From NCBI GenBank assembly GCA_019694315.1, contig JAIBCE010000008.1, positions 1-57,519 on the forward strand: a stretch of 57,519 nucleotides of DNA, read 5' to 3'. The position numbers were made by a program, and so were the translations under genes. Origin of the DNA: Sandaracinaceae bacterium. GTDB lineage: Bacteria; Myxococcota_A; Polyangia; Polyangiales; Sandaracinaceae. Numbering within the stretch: position 1 is the first letter of the stretch; each line of letters starts with the position of its first letter. This document shows, piece by piece, positions 17,313 through 27,462 of the stretch. A model generated the notes under the pieces. The model worked only from the letters and a program-made list of their open reading frames with translations, ran no database searches and was not told the DNA's origin.

Positions 17313-17328
17313 CTGAACATGGGTTCAG
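17313..17328. promoter_or_regulatory. LexA-like SOS operator in front of imuAB
   Basis: A perfect inverted repeat CTGAAC-ATGG-GTTCAG. It closely resembles the Myxococcus xanthus LexA box as I recall it (CTRHAMRYBYGTTCAGS). Its edge lies 19 nt upstream of the chosen imuA start, a good position for repression. It also lies 114 nt upstream of the divergent gene at 17443. Confidence 0.65.
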
Positions 17329-17426
17329 TGGCAAGACGCAGCCCTGACACCTCGACTGACATCCCCGGGAACGCTCGTGATTTTCTCGACGCGGACGCGC
17401 CCGTTGGATCCGCAGGACGTTCGCGA

Positions 17427-17432
17427 TAGCCT
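17427..17432 (+). promoter_or_regulatory. Putative -10 box (TAGCCT)
   Basis: TAGCCT ends 10 nt before the ATG at 17443. There is no Shine-Dalgarno sequence in between. Confidence 0.35.
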
Positions 17433-17442
17433 CTCGGCTCCG

Positions 17443-18129
17443 ATGTCGGACGAGAAGGACAAGCGCGCCGCGACCGTTCCGGGCTTCGGCTTGAAGGCGC
17501 AGCCGCTGCCGCCTCTGCAGGTCGATGCGATGCAGGCCGTCGACGACGAGCTGACGACCGTGGATCCCGGCGGCCGTGTCGAGGTCGTCGATGCGAACGT
17601 GCCGATGAAGCTCGAGGCCCAGCCCGTGGCGGCGCCTGCCCCGCTGCCACCGCTGGCCGACAGGCAGCCCGCCGCACCCACTCCCGACGTCCAGCGCACC
17701 CGCCGGAGCAACGTGCCCGCCGTCGACATCGATCTCGTCTATGAACGCCGCAGCGCACCGCTGCCCGATCAGCCCTGGGTCTTCCTCGAGATCTGGACGC
17801 GCAACACCATCTACGCGCTCGACGCGCGCCTCGTGTGCATCGACGTGGTCGATCAGCTCACCAAGCGCAGCCACGGCGATCATCCGCTGCGTGGCGCGCG
17901 CCTCGTGGGCGGTCAGGCGCGCGAGGGCGACGCGATGGAGCTCTCGCACCCGTTCCCGCGGCCGGGCGCCGAGGCCGTGTTCGAGCAGATGCAGGGGCGC
18001 CACGTGCGCTTCTCGCAGACCTCCACCGTCACGCGCGTGGTCATGCGGCTGCGCGTGCTGACGGTGACGCCCGAGCAGCTCCTCCCCACGTGGGAAGAGG
18101 TCACGGGCAGCCACAAGATCAAGCCCTGA
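17443..18129 (+). CDS. Conserved-looking protein of unknown function
   Basis: A 228-residue soluble protein. Residues 1-90 are polar and Pro/Ala/Val-rich (KAQPLPPLQVDAMQAVDDE), probably disordered. The rest is a compact domain with alternating beta strands (DIDLVYERRSAPLPDQPWVF, LVCIDVVDQLTKRS, FSQTSTVTRVVMRLRVLTVT). The C-terminal half has the strand pattern of a small beta-barrel, but I cannot see PilZ RxxxR or DxSxxG motifs and do not name a family. An upstream in-frame GTG at 17377 would add 22 residues; TAGCCT favours the ATG at 17443. It is divergent from imuA, with a LexA-like box in the gap. Confidence 0.65.
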   Translation: MSDEKDKRAATVPGFGLKAQPLPPLQVDAMQAVDDELTTVDPGGRVEVVDANVPMKLEAQPVAAPAPLPPLADRQPAAPTPDVQRTRRSNVPAVDIDLVYERRSAPLPDQPWVFLEIWTRNTIYALDARLVCIDVVDQLTKRSHGDHPLRGARLVGGQAREGDAMELSHPFPRPGAEAVFEQMQGRHVRFSQTSTVTRVVMRLRVLTVTPEQLLPTWEEVTGSHKIKP

Positions 18130-18155
18130 CGCCGCGACGGTGGTAGGCCAGCGCG

Positions 18156-19391
18156 ATGCAACGCGCGCCCGGCTTCGACACCCTCGCCGTCCACGCGGGC
18201 GACAGCCCCGATCCCTCCACGGGCGCGCTCGAGCGCCCGATCGTGCACGCGAGCGCGTACGCGTTCGAGTCGGCCGAGGACGCCGCCGCGCAGTTCCGCG
18301 GCGTGCTCGGCGGAGACGGTCGCTCGGGACACATCGACCGGGGCCACATCTACACGCGCTGGTCCAACCCGACGGTGAACGCGCTCGAGACCAAGCTCGC
18401 CGCGCTCGAGGGCGCCGAGGCCTCGGTGGTGCTCGCGAGCGGGATGGCCGCGGTGACCGGCGCCATCGAGGCCTTCGTGGCGAGCGGGGATCACGTGGTC
18501 GCGCCGCGCGGGCTCTACGCGGAGACCGCGCGCCTCCTGCGCGAGCGCATGCCGCGCTTCGCCGTGACCACCACCTTCGTGAACGACGTGCACGTGGAGA
18601 GCTACCGGCGCGCGATCACGCCGCGCACGCGCATCGTCTACGCGGAGACGCCCGCGAACCCGACGCTCGCGATCACCGATCTCCGTGCGCTCGCGGACAT
18701 GCTGCGCGCGTGCGAGGCCGAGGGCGTGGGCCATCCGAGCGGCATGCTCCTCGTCGTCGACGGCACCTTCGCGACGCCCTACCACCAGCGCCCGCTCGCG
18801 CTCGGCGCCGATCTCGTCCTGCACTCGATGACCAAAGCGCTCTGCGGTCACGGCGACGCGATCGGCGGCGTGGTGTCGGGGCGCGCCGAGCTCGTGACGC
18901 GCCTCCGCGCCGATGCGGTCCGCACCGCAGGCGCCGTGCTCTCACCGCCCACCGCGATGCTCCTCTCGCGCGGCGTGCGCACGCTCGGTCTCCGCATGAA
19001 GCAGGCGAGCGGCACGGCGCTCGAGCTCGCGCGGCGCCTCGAGGCCGATCCGCGCATCGCGCGCGTGCACTATCCCGGCCTCGCGTCGCATCCGCACCAC
19101 GCGCTCGCGCGGACGCAGATGGAGCGAGGCTTCGGCGCGATGATCGCGTTCGAGGTGGCCGGTGGGCTCGAGGCCGGCGCGCGCGCGTACGACGCCGTGG
19201 AGGTGATCGCCCGCGCGGTCTCGCTCGGCGACGTGCGCTCGCTGCTCACGCACCCTGCCTCGACCACGTCGGCCTCGATGCCGCGCGAGGACCGCATCGC
19301 GGGAGGGATCACCGACGGCCTCATGCGCCTCTCGGTGGGCATCGAGGACGTGGAGGATCTCTGGGCCGATCTCGATCGCGCGCTCGCGTGA
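18156..19391 (+). CDS. metZ: Cys/Met-metabolism PLP enzyme, O-succinylhomoserine sulfhydrylase-like
   Basis: A 411-residue PLP-dependent enzyme of the cystathionine gamma-synthase family. The N-terminal GFDTLAVHAGDSPDP leads to YTRWSNPTVNALETKLAALE, and ASGMAAVTGAIEAF follows. The PLP lysine lies in HSMTKALCGHGDAIGG, and the C-terminus has SLGDVRSLLTHPASTTSAS followed by LMRLSVGIED. The overall pattern fits O-succinylhomoserine sulfhydrylase (MetZ), which makes homocysteine from sulfide, but methionine gamma-lyase or cystathionine gamma-synthase cannot be excluded from motifs alone. Just downstream lies a detached copy of the histidine-kinase gene's 3' end. Confidence 0.85.
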   Translation: MQRAPGFDTLAVHAGDSPDPSTGALERPIVHASAYAFESAEDAAAQFRGVLGGDGRSGHIDRGHIYTRWSNPTVNALETKLAALEGAEASVVLASGMAAVTGAIEAFVASGDHVVAPRGLYAETARLLRERMPRFAVTTTFVNDVHVESYRRAITPRTRIVYAETPANPTLAITDLRALADMLRACEAEGVGHPSGMLLVVDGTFATPYHQRPLALGADLVLHSMTKALCGHGDAIGGVVSGRAELVTRLRADAVRTAGAVLSPPTAMLLSRGVRTLGLRMKQASGTALELARRLEADPRIARVHYPGLASHPHHALARTQMERGFGAMIAFEVAGGLEAGARAYDAVEVIARAVSLGDVRSLLTHPASTTSASMPREDRIAGGITDGLMRLSVGIEDVEDLWADLDRALA

Positions 19392-19398
19392 GCTCCTC

Positions 19399-19470
19399 GT
19401 CGATCGCGCCTTCGGTCACGCGTCAGCGCGCGACCCGATCGCGGCCATGATGTCCTGACGCGTCATCGGC
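19399..19470. repeat. Left copy of att-like direct repeat (detached 3' end of the hybrid histidine-kinase gene)
   Basis: These 72 bp match 22166-22241 with three substitutions and one 4-bp gap. The right copy holds the last ~50 nt of the histidine-kinase gene plus 24 nt of its downstream DNA. Here it is an isolated fragment beside metZ, encoding MTRQDIMAAI on the minus strand and then diverging. Confidence 0.85.
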
Positions 19471-19505
19471 GCGCGTGGTGCAGCCTCCGGCCCGCTGACG
19501 GATCT

Positions 19506-19745
19506 CTACCGGGCCACGCAGACGTGGTGGAGCGCGTCGGGAGGCGGCTCGAGCTCGCAGCGCGTCGACGCGGGGCAGTCCGTGTCGTCGGCGCACGGGC
19601 GCTCGCACGTGCCGATGCGTTCGGGGCCGCCGTGGACGCAGCGCAAGCCCGAGGCGCAGGCGTCGGCGAAGCCGCAGCGCTGCCACTGGGCGCCGGCGCC
19701 GCAGGAAGAGAGCAGGAGCGCGATCACGACGGGGGCGAGCCTCAC
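19506..19745 (-). CDS. Small Cys-rich lipoprotein
   Basis: A 79-residue predicted lipoprotein: signal MRLAPVVIALLLSSC with lipobox LLSSC, then eight further cysteines in a spacing typical of small disulfide modules (RCGFADACASGLRC, TCERPCADDTDC, TRCELEPP). Function unknown; similar Cys-rich tails occur on other lipoproteins in this window. The GTG start at 19745 has TACGCT ending 6 nt upstream and no SD, the leaderless pattern. It lies just inside the left repeat of the putative island. Confidence 0.65.
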   Translation of the reverse strand: MRLAPVVIALLLSSCGAGAQWQRCGFADACASGLRCVHGGPERIGTCERPCADDTDCPASTRCELEPPPDALHHVCVAR

Positions 19746-20253
19746 GGTGCGAGCGTACGGCAGCGCGGCGCAGCGGCGTAGCGGCAGCGGGCAGCACCAT
19801 CGACGGCGTCGTGCGCGTCACCGCGCCCGAGACATTCGGGTGTCTGTGCGATCCGACTCGATGCGTTGCTCATCTGGCGAGGTCCCGCGCACCGGGAGCA
19901 CGCTTTGAGGCGCGGGCCGGCGATGTGCCCTCACCGGGGCGGGCAGGCGCCGGACCGGCCACGCACCGTGCTCGGAGAGCGGCATGAAGCGCATCGTCGC
20001 GATCACACGTCGTGACGGTGGTCGCGTCGTACGCTGCTCGCGCAGCCGCCTCGTCCCGCGCGGAGAGCGCGCGCAAGGTGAGCGCAGCGAACCGAGCACG
20101 CCGAGCACGCGCGGTCGTACGCGCGGCGCGCTCACCCAGTGGCGCGCCATCTCTGTCATCCTTCGGCCTCGAGCGGCTGCGAGAGCGCCTTCTTCTGCTT
20201 CTTGCGATCGATCGCGTAGGTGGTCGTCATGTCGGACGGCGCGAAGTGTCGCG
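19746..20253. other. Gene-poor stretch inside the putative island
   Basis: No convincing gene over about 500 nt. TACGCT on the minus strand at 19752-19757 is the likely promoter box of the lipoprotein at 19506. A minus-strand frame at 19870-20076 (68 codons, MRALSARDEAAARAAYDATT) has protein-like composition but no recognisable family or upstream signals; it may be a remnant. Confidence 0.4.
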
Positions 20254-21186
20254 TCAGGCGTTCCGCTCGGTGAGGCACTCCTCGATGCTGGCGCGTGCTG
20301 CACCATCTCGCGTGACGACGAGGTCGTCGCTCACGAAGGTCAGTGGTCGGAGCTCGGCGAGGGCGTCGCGGAGACGTCGTTGGCAGCCGCGCAGCCAATC
20401 GCGCTGCGCGTGCACGTGGGCAAGTGGCCACGTCTGTGGCGGATCCGGAAACTCGATCGCCGGGTCCTCGAGCGTGACCACATCGGGCTCGAGAAAGAGC
20501 GGCCGCCATCCCTCGAAGCTCGGGGCGGGAGTCGCCGCGTGGAAGACCCAGACCTCGATGGCCCTGGTCGAGAACGGACGCGGCGAGATCAACGCCTCGA
20601 GCACGGACACGTCTCGGACGACGCCGTAGTCACGCGGCGCGGGGACGCCGGCGGATGCATCATCGCTCGCGAACGCGATCACGCGATGGCCCAAGGCCAG
20701 CGCCGGCCGCTCGCCCAGGAGGTCCGCGAGGCCCTCGAACACCCAGTGATAGGCGCCATCGGCGCGCAGCCACGGTCGCTCCGTCGGACGACGGTACCGT
20801 CGCTTGGTGCCGACACCCGCGCCCAAGAGCGACCAGACCTGCGGCGCGATCTTCCGCTGCACGGCGCGGAGCAGGCGGATTCCTTCCTCGTCGGAGATCC
20901 CGGTACATGGCGCGAAGTCGGCGGCGCCTCTGTAGACGTCACTCGCGAACGCGATCTCCGCGGCGGCGAGCACGGCGAACCATTCGGCGCGCGTCAACGG
21001 CTCGCAGGCATGCAGGCGAGGGAGCAAGCGATCGTGCAGCGCGCGCTCGAACGCGATCCAGCCGGTGTATCCGAGCACTCCGGTGAGCTCCTCCGTGACG
21101 CACATCGGACCGAGCCAATGAACGAGACTGCCAGTGAGAAAGAGCCGCTCCCGGTCCTCGAGGTCGACGGTGATGAGATCGTTCAC
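20254..21186 (-). CDS. Hypothetical protein, unrecognised family
   Basis: A 310-residue soluble protein with no signal peptide or TM segment and an even, protein-like composition. Notable stretches are LITVDLEDRERLFLTGSLVH, VLGYTGWIAFERALHDRLLP, ISDEEGIRLLRAVQRKIAPQ and WRPLFLEPDVVTLEDPAIEF. A WLRADGAYHWVFEGLADLLG segment sits in the middle. I recognise no domain. The GTG at 21186 was chosen because GAGG lies about 6 nt upstream; an in-frame GTG at 21255 would add 23 residues. It lies 82 nt downstream of the toxin gene on the same strand and may be co-transcribed with it. Confidence 0.6.
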   Translation of the reverse strand: MNDLITVDLEDRERLFLTGSLVHWLGPMCVTEELTGVLGYTGWIAFERALHDRLLPRLHACEPLTRAEWFAVLAAAEIAFASDVYRGAADFAPCTGISDEEGIRLLRAVQRKIAPQVWSLLGAGVGTKRRYRRPTERPWLRADGAYHWVFEGLADLLGERPALALGHRVIAFASDDASAGVPAPRDYGVVRDVSVLEALISPRPFSTRAIEVWVFHAATPAPSFEGWRPLFLEPDVVTLEDPAIEFPDPPQTWPLAHVHAQRDWLRGCQRRLRDALAELRPLTFVSDDLVVTRDGAARASIEECLTERNA

Positions 21187-21268
21187 GGTCCTCGCGTCAG
21201 CGTCGTCGCGACGCGCGGTCGAGACCACACGCGCGAAGCGACCCCATGATGCCACCCAAACGCGCGCG

Positions 21269-21643
21269 TCAGACGCCGAGCACGCGGACCGAGGGGAATC
21301 GACGGCGCAGGCGCTCGAGGTCGGCGACGTCGCTCGTGTAGACGATGTCGCCACGCGAGGCAGCCGACACCATGACGATGGCGTCGACGAGCGTCGCGCC
21401 CGGAACGGCGGCGAGCACCTCGCCGGCCGACCTCGCGAGGCCTTCCGACAGCGGCTCGACGTCGATCGCCGCGAGAATGGCCTCCCGTGTGTCGGTCCGT
21501 CCACGCCACCACTCGCCGATCACGTCAGCCGGGACGGTGATGCGCTGATCCGTCGCGAGCGCGTGGGCGAGGACGCCACGCATGCGGAGGCGTCGATGCT
21601 CGAGCGCGATGAGCGCCCCCGTGTCGAGCGTCAGGCCGATCAT
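21269..21643 (-). CDS. vapC: PIN-domain ribonuclease toxin, VapC-like
   Basis: A 124-residue PIN-domain protein, probably the toxin of a type II toxin-antitoxin pair that cleaves RNA. The acidic metal-binding residues are in place: D7 in LTLDTGALIALE, E in DVIGEWWRGR, D in GATLVDAIVMVSA and D in VYTSDVADLERL. Length is typical of VapC. Its ATG overlaps the stop of the upstream antitoxin-like gene (ATGA), the usual translational coupling. The specific target RNA cannot be told. Confidence 0.85.
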   Translation of the reverse strand: MIGLTLDTGALIALEHRRLRMRGVLAHALATDQRITVPADVIGEWWRGRTDTREAILAAIDVEPLSEGLARSAGEVLAAVPGATLVDAIVMVSAASRGDIVYTSDVADLERLRRRFPSVRVLGV

Positions 21644-21918
21644 GCAGCGCGCCTGCGACGTCTGCGGGCTGGGCGCTCGGCCGCCGCGCGCTGCTCGTCC
21701 GCCGCGGCGGCGGCCAGGCCCGCGTCGACGGGACCGCCGAGAAGCTCCACGAGCGCTCGCCGCGCCTCGCGCTGCCGGAGGATACGGGCTGCTTCCGCGA
21801 ACGCGGCCGAGAGGTTTCCGCCGTGCTCCATGCGAGCGTGGCGCCGGAGCACGACCAGATCTCGGCGGTCCAGCGAGACGCTGACCTTCACCGTGGTTCC
21901 TGCCCGGCGCTGCACCAT
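21640..21918 (-). CDS. Ribbon-helix-helix-like antitoxin (VapB role)
   Basis: A 92-residue protein directly upstream of and overlapping vapC. The N-terminus TTVKVSVSLDRRDLVVLRRH looks like an RHH DNA-binding strand-helix (VxVSLDxxDLxxLRxHA). A helical middle (NLSAAFAEAARILRQREAR) and an Ala/Arg-rich C-terminus follow, suited to wrapping the toxin. Antitoxins of this kind neutralise the PIN toxin and repress their own promoter. The ATG at 21918 was chosen because it precedes the RHH strand directly. Upstream DNA contains TTACCGTGGTAGGAC, possibly the promoter and operator. Family call by position and pattern only. Confidence 0.7.
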   Translation of the reverse strand: MVQRRAGTTVKVSVSLDRRDLVVLRRHARMEHGGNLSAAFAEAARILRQREARRALVELLGGPVDAGLAAAAADEQRAAAERPARRRRRRAA

Positions 21919-22059
21919 TGTCCTACCACGGTAATCCACCCGGACCGGGCGACGCAACGCCGCGCACGTCCGCAGTGCTCGCACAGAAAGCGCACGGCCC
22001 CATGAGCGAGCACGCCGCATCTGAGGAGCCGCGCAGCTCGTCCACCGCCAAGGCGGCAT

Positions 22060-22165
22060 GGTTCGCCGGCCTCCGCGTGCCGCGCGTCGGAGCCGTGGGT
22101 CGGCCGCGAGCGGGAGATGGCGCTGCTCGACGCGACGTGGTCGGAGTGTGTTCGCGATCGGTGGT
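22060..22165 (+). pseudogene. Remnant of an AAA-ATPase (kinase-associated) gene
   Basis: Plus-strand codons 22087-22152 read SEPWVGREREMALLDATWSE-CV, closely resembling the start of the AAA ATPase domain (FVGRERELxxLxxxxxEC) in myxobacterial kinase-ATPase proteins. No Walker A follows: the similarity stops about 14 nt before the right direct repeat begins at 22166. The upstream frame shows no supporting gene start. I read it as a gene fragment cut at the island boundary. Confidence 0.4.
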
Positions 22166-22241
22166 GTCGATCGCGCCTTCGGTCTCGCGTCAGCGCGCGA
22201 CGCGATCGATCGCGGTCATGATGTCCTGACGCGTCATCGGC
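22166..22241. repeat. Right copy of att-like direct repeat (3' end of the hybrid histidine-kinase gene)
   Basis: Contains the last ~50 nt of the histidine-kinase gene (stop at 22190-22192) plus 24 nt beyond. It matches 19399-19470. This copy is in frame with the intact gene. Confidence 0.85.
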
Positions 22242-23533
22242 TTCTCGAGGAGGGGGCCCTGGAAGGTCGCGAGGAAGGCCTGACAGCGCCCGGTGAACGC
22301 GCCGCCCGAGCTGAAGACGACGCGGGGCACGAGCCGAGGACGGTGAGCCGCGAGCCACTCGTGCACCGAGACACCATCGAGCTCCGGCATCATCAGGTCG
22401 CAGATGATGGCGTCGAAGCGATCATCGGCCTCGAGCACCTGGAGGGCCTCGTGGCCCCCCTTGGCCGTGACCACGTCGCACTGCTTCTGGAGCACGCGCT
22501 TGTACGTGTGGAGGATGACCGGCTCGTCGTCGACCACGAGCACGCGTCGGCGGTCGGTGGTTCTCGGCTCGCTGCGTGAGGGCGCGGGCGTCGCCCACCG
22601 CGTGGCAGCGGCGGCAGGCAGGCGCACCTCGAACGTCGTGCCTTCGCCCGCCTTGCTGTCGGCGCAGCGCAGCGAGCCGCGGTGCTGTCTCGCGATCTCG
22701 TTCGAGATCGTGAGGCCCAGGCCCGTGCCTCGGCTGCTCGCCTTCGTCGTGTAGAACGGCTCGAAGAGGTGGGCGCGCACGTCCTCGGGGATGCCGACGC
22801 CCGTGTCGTGCACCGACGTCACGACCTCGTCGGCGCCGCCGCGCACCACGACCTCGATGCGGTGGCCGTTCGGATCGCCCTCGGGGATCGCCTGGGCCGC
22901 GTTCAGGAGGAGGTTCGTGAGGATCTGACAGAGCTGGGTGCGGTCGCCGCGCACCCGCGCCGTCGGGTCCGCGTCCACCACGAGCCGCGCTCGATAGGCG
23001 ATCTCGCGCGCGACGATCCGCGTCGCGTCGTCGACGACCGAAGACATCAGGACGACCTCGGCCGGCGCGTCGTTGTGTCGCGCGAACGTGTGCAGCTCGC
23101 GCACGATGCTCGCGATGCGCTGGATGCCCATGACTCCGTCTGCGAGCATCGCGCGCGCGTCGCTCAGCTCCTGCGTGAGGACGGCGCGATCGACGCCCTC
23201 CGGCTCGGCCAGCTTGGCCTCGAGCCGACGGACCATCTCCTCGAGCTCCTTGAGGTTGAGGACGACGAAGGCCGCGGGGTTGTTGATCTCGTGCGCGACG
23301 CCCGCGGCCATCTGGCCGAGCATCACGAGGCGCTCGGCGTGAGCGGCGCGGCGTCGCAGCTCTTGCTCCTTCTGGCCCTGTCGCGCGATCTCCTCCGCCA
23401 GCATGTTCACGCCCGCAGCGATGCCGTCGAGCACCTCGGTGCCGTCTCCGAACGAGGCGCGGCGCGAGAAGTCGTTGCGCGCGAGCGAGATCAGCACGTC
23501 CATGATCTCTTCGAGGCGTGCGTCGATCGTCAT
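22190..23533 (-). CDS. Soluble hybrid histidine kinase with C-terminal receiver
   Basis: A 447-residue cytosolic signalling kinase. After a helical N-terminus come the HisKA region (GQMAAGVAHEINNPAAF, phospho-acceptor H81) and HATPase_c with N-box QILTNLLLNAAQA, G1 DTGVGIP and G2 GTGLGL. The C-terminal receiver has acidic pair VVDDEP, phospho-acceptor D379 in CDLMMPE and K431 in LEKP. There is no TM segment or sensor domain, so input probably comes from the STAS-like protein encoded just upstream (ATGA overlap). The output partner is unknown. The gene's last ~50 nt form the right arm of the direct repeat. Confidence 0.93.
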   Translation of the reverse strand: MTIDARLEEIMDVLISLARNDFSRRASFGDGTEVLDGIAAGVNMLAEEIARQGQKEQELRRRAAHAERLVMLGQMAAGVAHEINNPAAFVVLNLKELEEMVRRLEAKLAEPEGVDRAVLTQELSDARAMLADGVMGIQRIASIVRELHTFARHNDAPAEVVLMSSVVDDATRIVAREIAYRARLVVDADPTARVRGDRTQLCQILTNLLLNAAQAIPEGDPNGHRIEVVVRGGADEVVTSVHDTGVGIPEDVRAHLFEPFYTTKASSRGTGLGLTISNEIARQHRGSLRCADSKAGEGTTFEVRLPAAAATRWATPAPSRSEPRTTDRRRVLVVDDEPVILHTYKRVLQKQCDVVTAKGGHEALQVLEADDRFDAIICDLMMPELDGVSVHEWLAAHRPRLVPRVVFSSGGAFTGRCQAFLATFQGPLLEKPMTRQDIMTAIDRVAR

Positions 23534-23910
23534 GCCCCGAGCCCTCGGAGCCAGGACTCCGCGTCGTCCACGCTGGTGAAGAGACGCGTCGGCACGTTGG
23601 GTCGGTTGAAGCCGAGGAAGAAGTTGCCGACCATGCGGCTGAGCGGCGAGCCGATGACGAGCGCCACCGCGGACGAGACCGCGTCGGCCTCGGGCCCCGC
23701 GAGGTGGGCACGCGCCTCGGCCGACTGAGAGCGGATCTCGCGCAGATCGACGAGCACGGGGAGGCGAGCTCCGCGCGCCAGCTCCGCCGTGCGCGCGATG
23801 TTCTCCTGCGCGTCCTCGAGCCCCACCTCGGCCTCCGGCAAGAAGGTCGCGTGGATGAGGCCATCGCGCAGCACGAGGTCACACGTCCGCGTACGCCATC
23901 GCTCCGTCAC
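23530..23910 (-). CDS. STAS/SpoIIAA-like protein paired with the hybrid histidine kinase
   Basis: A 126-residue soluble protein of alternating strands and helices: DLVLRDGLIHATFLPEAEVG, LPVLVDLREIRSQSAEARAH, VSSAVALVIGSPLSRMVGNF, PTRLFTSVDDAESWLRGL. The pattern (strand, DLR after a central strand, FTSxxxAxxWL end) fits the SpoIIAA-like/STAS-like proteins often next to such kinases in myxobacteria; I infer a sensor or switch role. GTG start at 23910, with a near-perfect -10 box TATGAT ending 6 nt upstream. The stop overlaps the kinase ATG by 4 nt. Confidence 0.75.
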   Translation of the reverse strand: MTERWRTRTCDLVLRDGLIHATFLPEAEVGLEDAQENIARTAELARGARLPVLVDLREIRSQSAEARAHLAGPEADAVSSAVALVIGSPLSRMVGNFFLGFNRPNVPTRLFTSVDDAESWLRGLGA

Positions 23911-23916
23911 TCCCCG

Positions 23917-23922
23917 ATCATA
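23917..23922 (-). promoter_or_regulatory. Consensus -10 box (TATGAT) for the STAS-kinase operon, leaderless type
   Basis: Minus strand TATGAT, then CGGGGA, then GTG. The 6-nt spacing puts the transcription start at the start codon. No clear -35 hexamer is seen. Confidence 0.55.
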
Positions 23923-24049
23923 CGGCGCGTGCCCCGGAGGCGCCTCTCGGGCCAACGCCCCAGAGCGCGGTCACCCCAGTCTCTCGCGCCTTCGGAGCGG
24001 GGGGTCCGTCTCGCGGGGGAGGGTCCGCATGGACCCTCCAGGAAACGCA

Positions 24050-25243
<1,194 letters not shown>

Positions 25244-25447
25244 CGCGGAGCTCCTTGTGGCTCGCCTTCGAGGAGGGCGCTCTCTCGAGGTCCCGCGCGA
25301 CCTTAGTCGCCTTCGCGATCCTAGGTCAAGCGCGGCGCAGGAACCGTGATGGGAACGAAATCGACCGTCCACCAGAGCCGTTAGGGACGCGACGCCGCCG
25401 TCACGCAGCCTCGATTCTCCGATGGAAACCTCGGCCCGATTCTCGCT

Positions 25448-25453
25448 TACACT
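25448..25453 (+). promoter_or_regulatory. Putative -10 box (TACACT) for kinase 2
   Basis: TACACT ends 10 nt before the ATG at 25464. The same hexamer precedes kinase 1. It would fall inside the coding frame if the upstream ATG at 25422 were used, which argues for 25464. Confidence 0.35.
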
Positions 25454-25463
25454 GCCGCCCGCG

Positions 25464-27395
<1,932 letters not shown>

Positions 27396-27462
27396 CGCGG
27401 GCGCCGTCCCCGCAGCCCAGACTTCCGAAGCTTGCCGCGGGACGATTCTCGGAAGTCGTCGA

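Larger units (their letters stand above)
19470..22166. mobile_element. Putative small integrated element or accessory island flanked by direct repeats
   Basis: A segment of about 2.7 kb lies between two copies of a ~75-bp repeat derived from the 3' end of the hybrid histidine-kinase gene. This is the layout left by integration into a gene end, with the element supplying a replacement end. Cargo: a small lipoprotein, an unknown gene, a VapBC-like toxin-antitoxin pair and a truncated ATPase-gene remnant, with gene-poor gaps. By eye parts are less GC-rich than the flanks. No integrase or transposase is present, so it would be a relic or a non-autonomous element. Inference from repeats and content only. 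Confidence 0.45.

Noticed and set aside
19870..20076. 68-codon minus-strand frame in the island
   Set aside because: Protein-like composition but no start signals, no family and overlapping equally long shadows. Mentioned only in the gap entry.
19470..22166. Search for an integrase or transposase gene in the putative island
   Set aside because: None of the frames shows recombinase motifs, so mobility is only inferred from the direct repeats.
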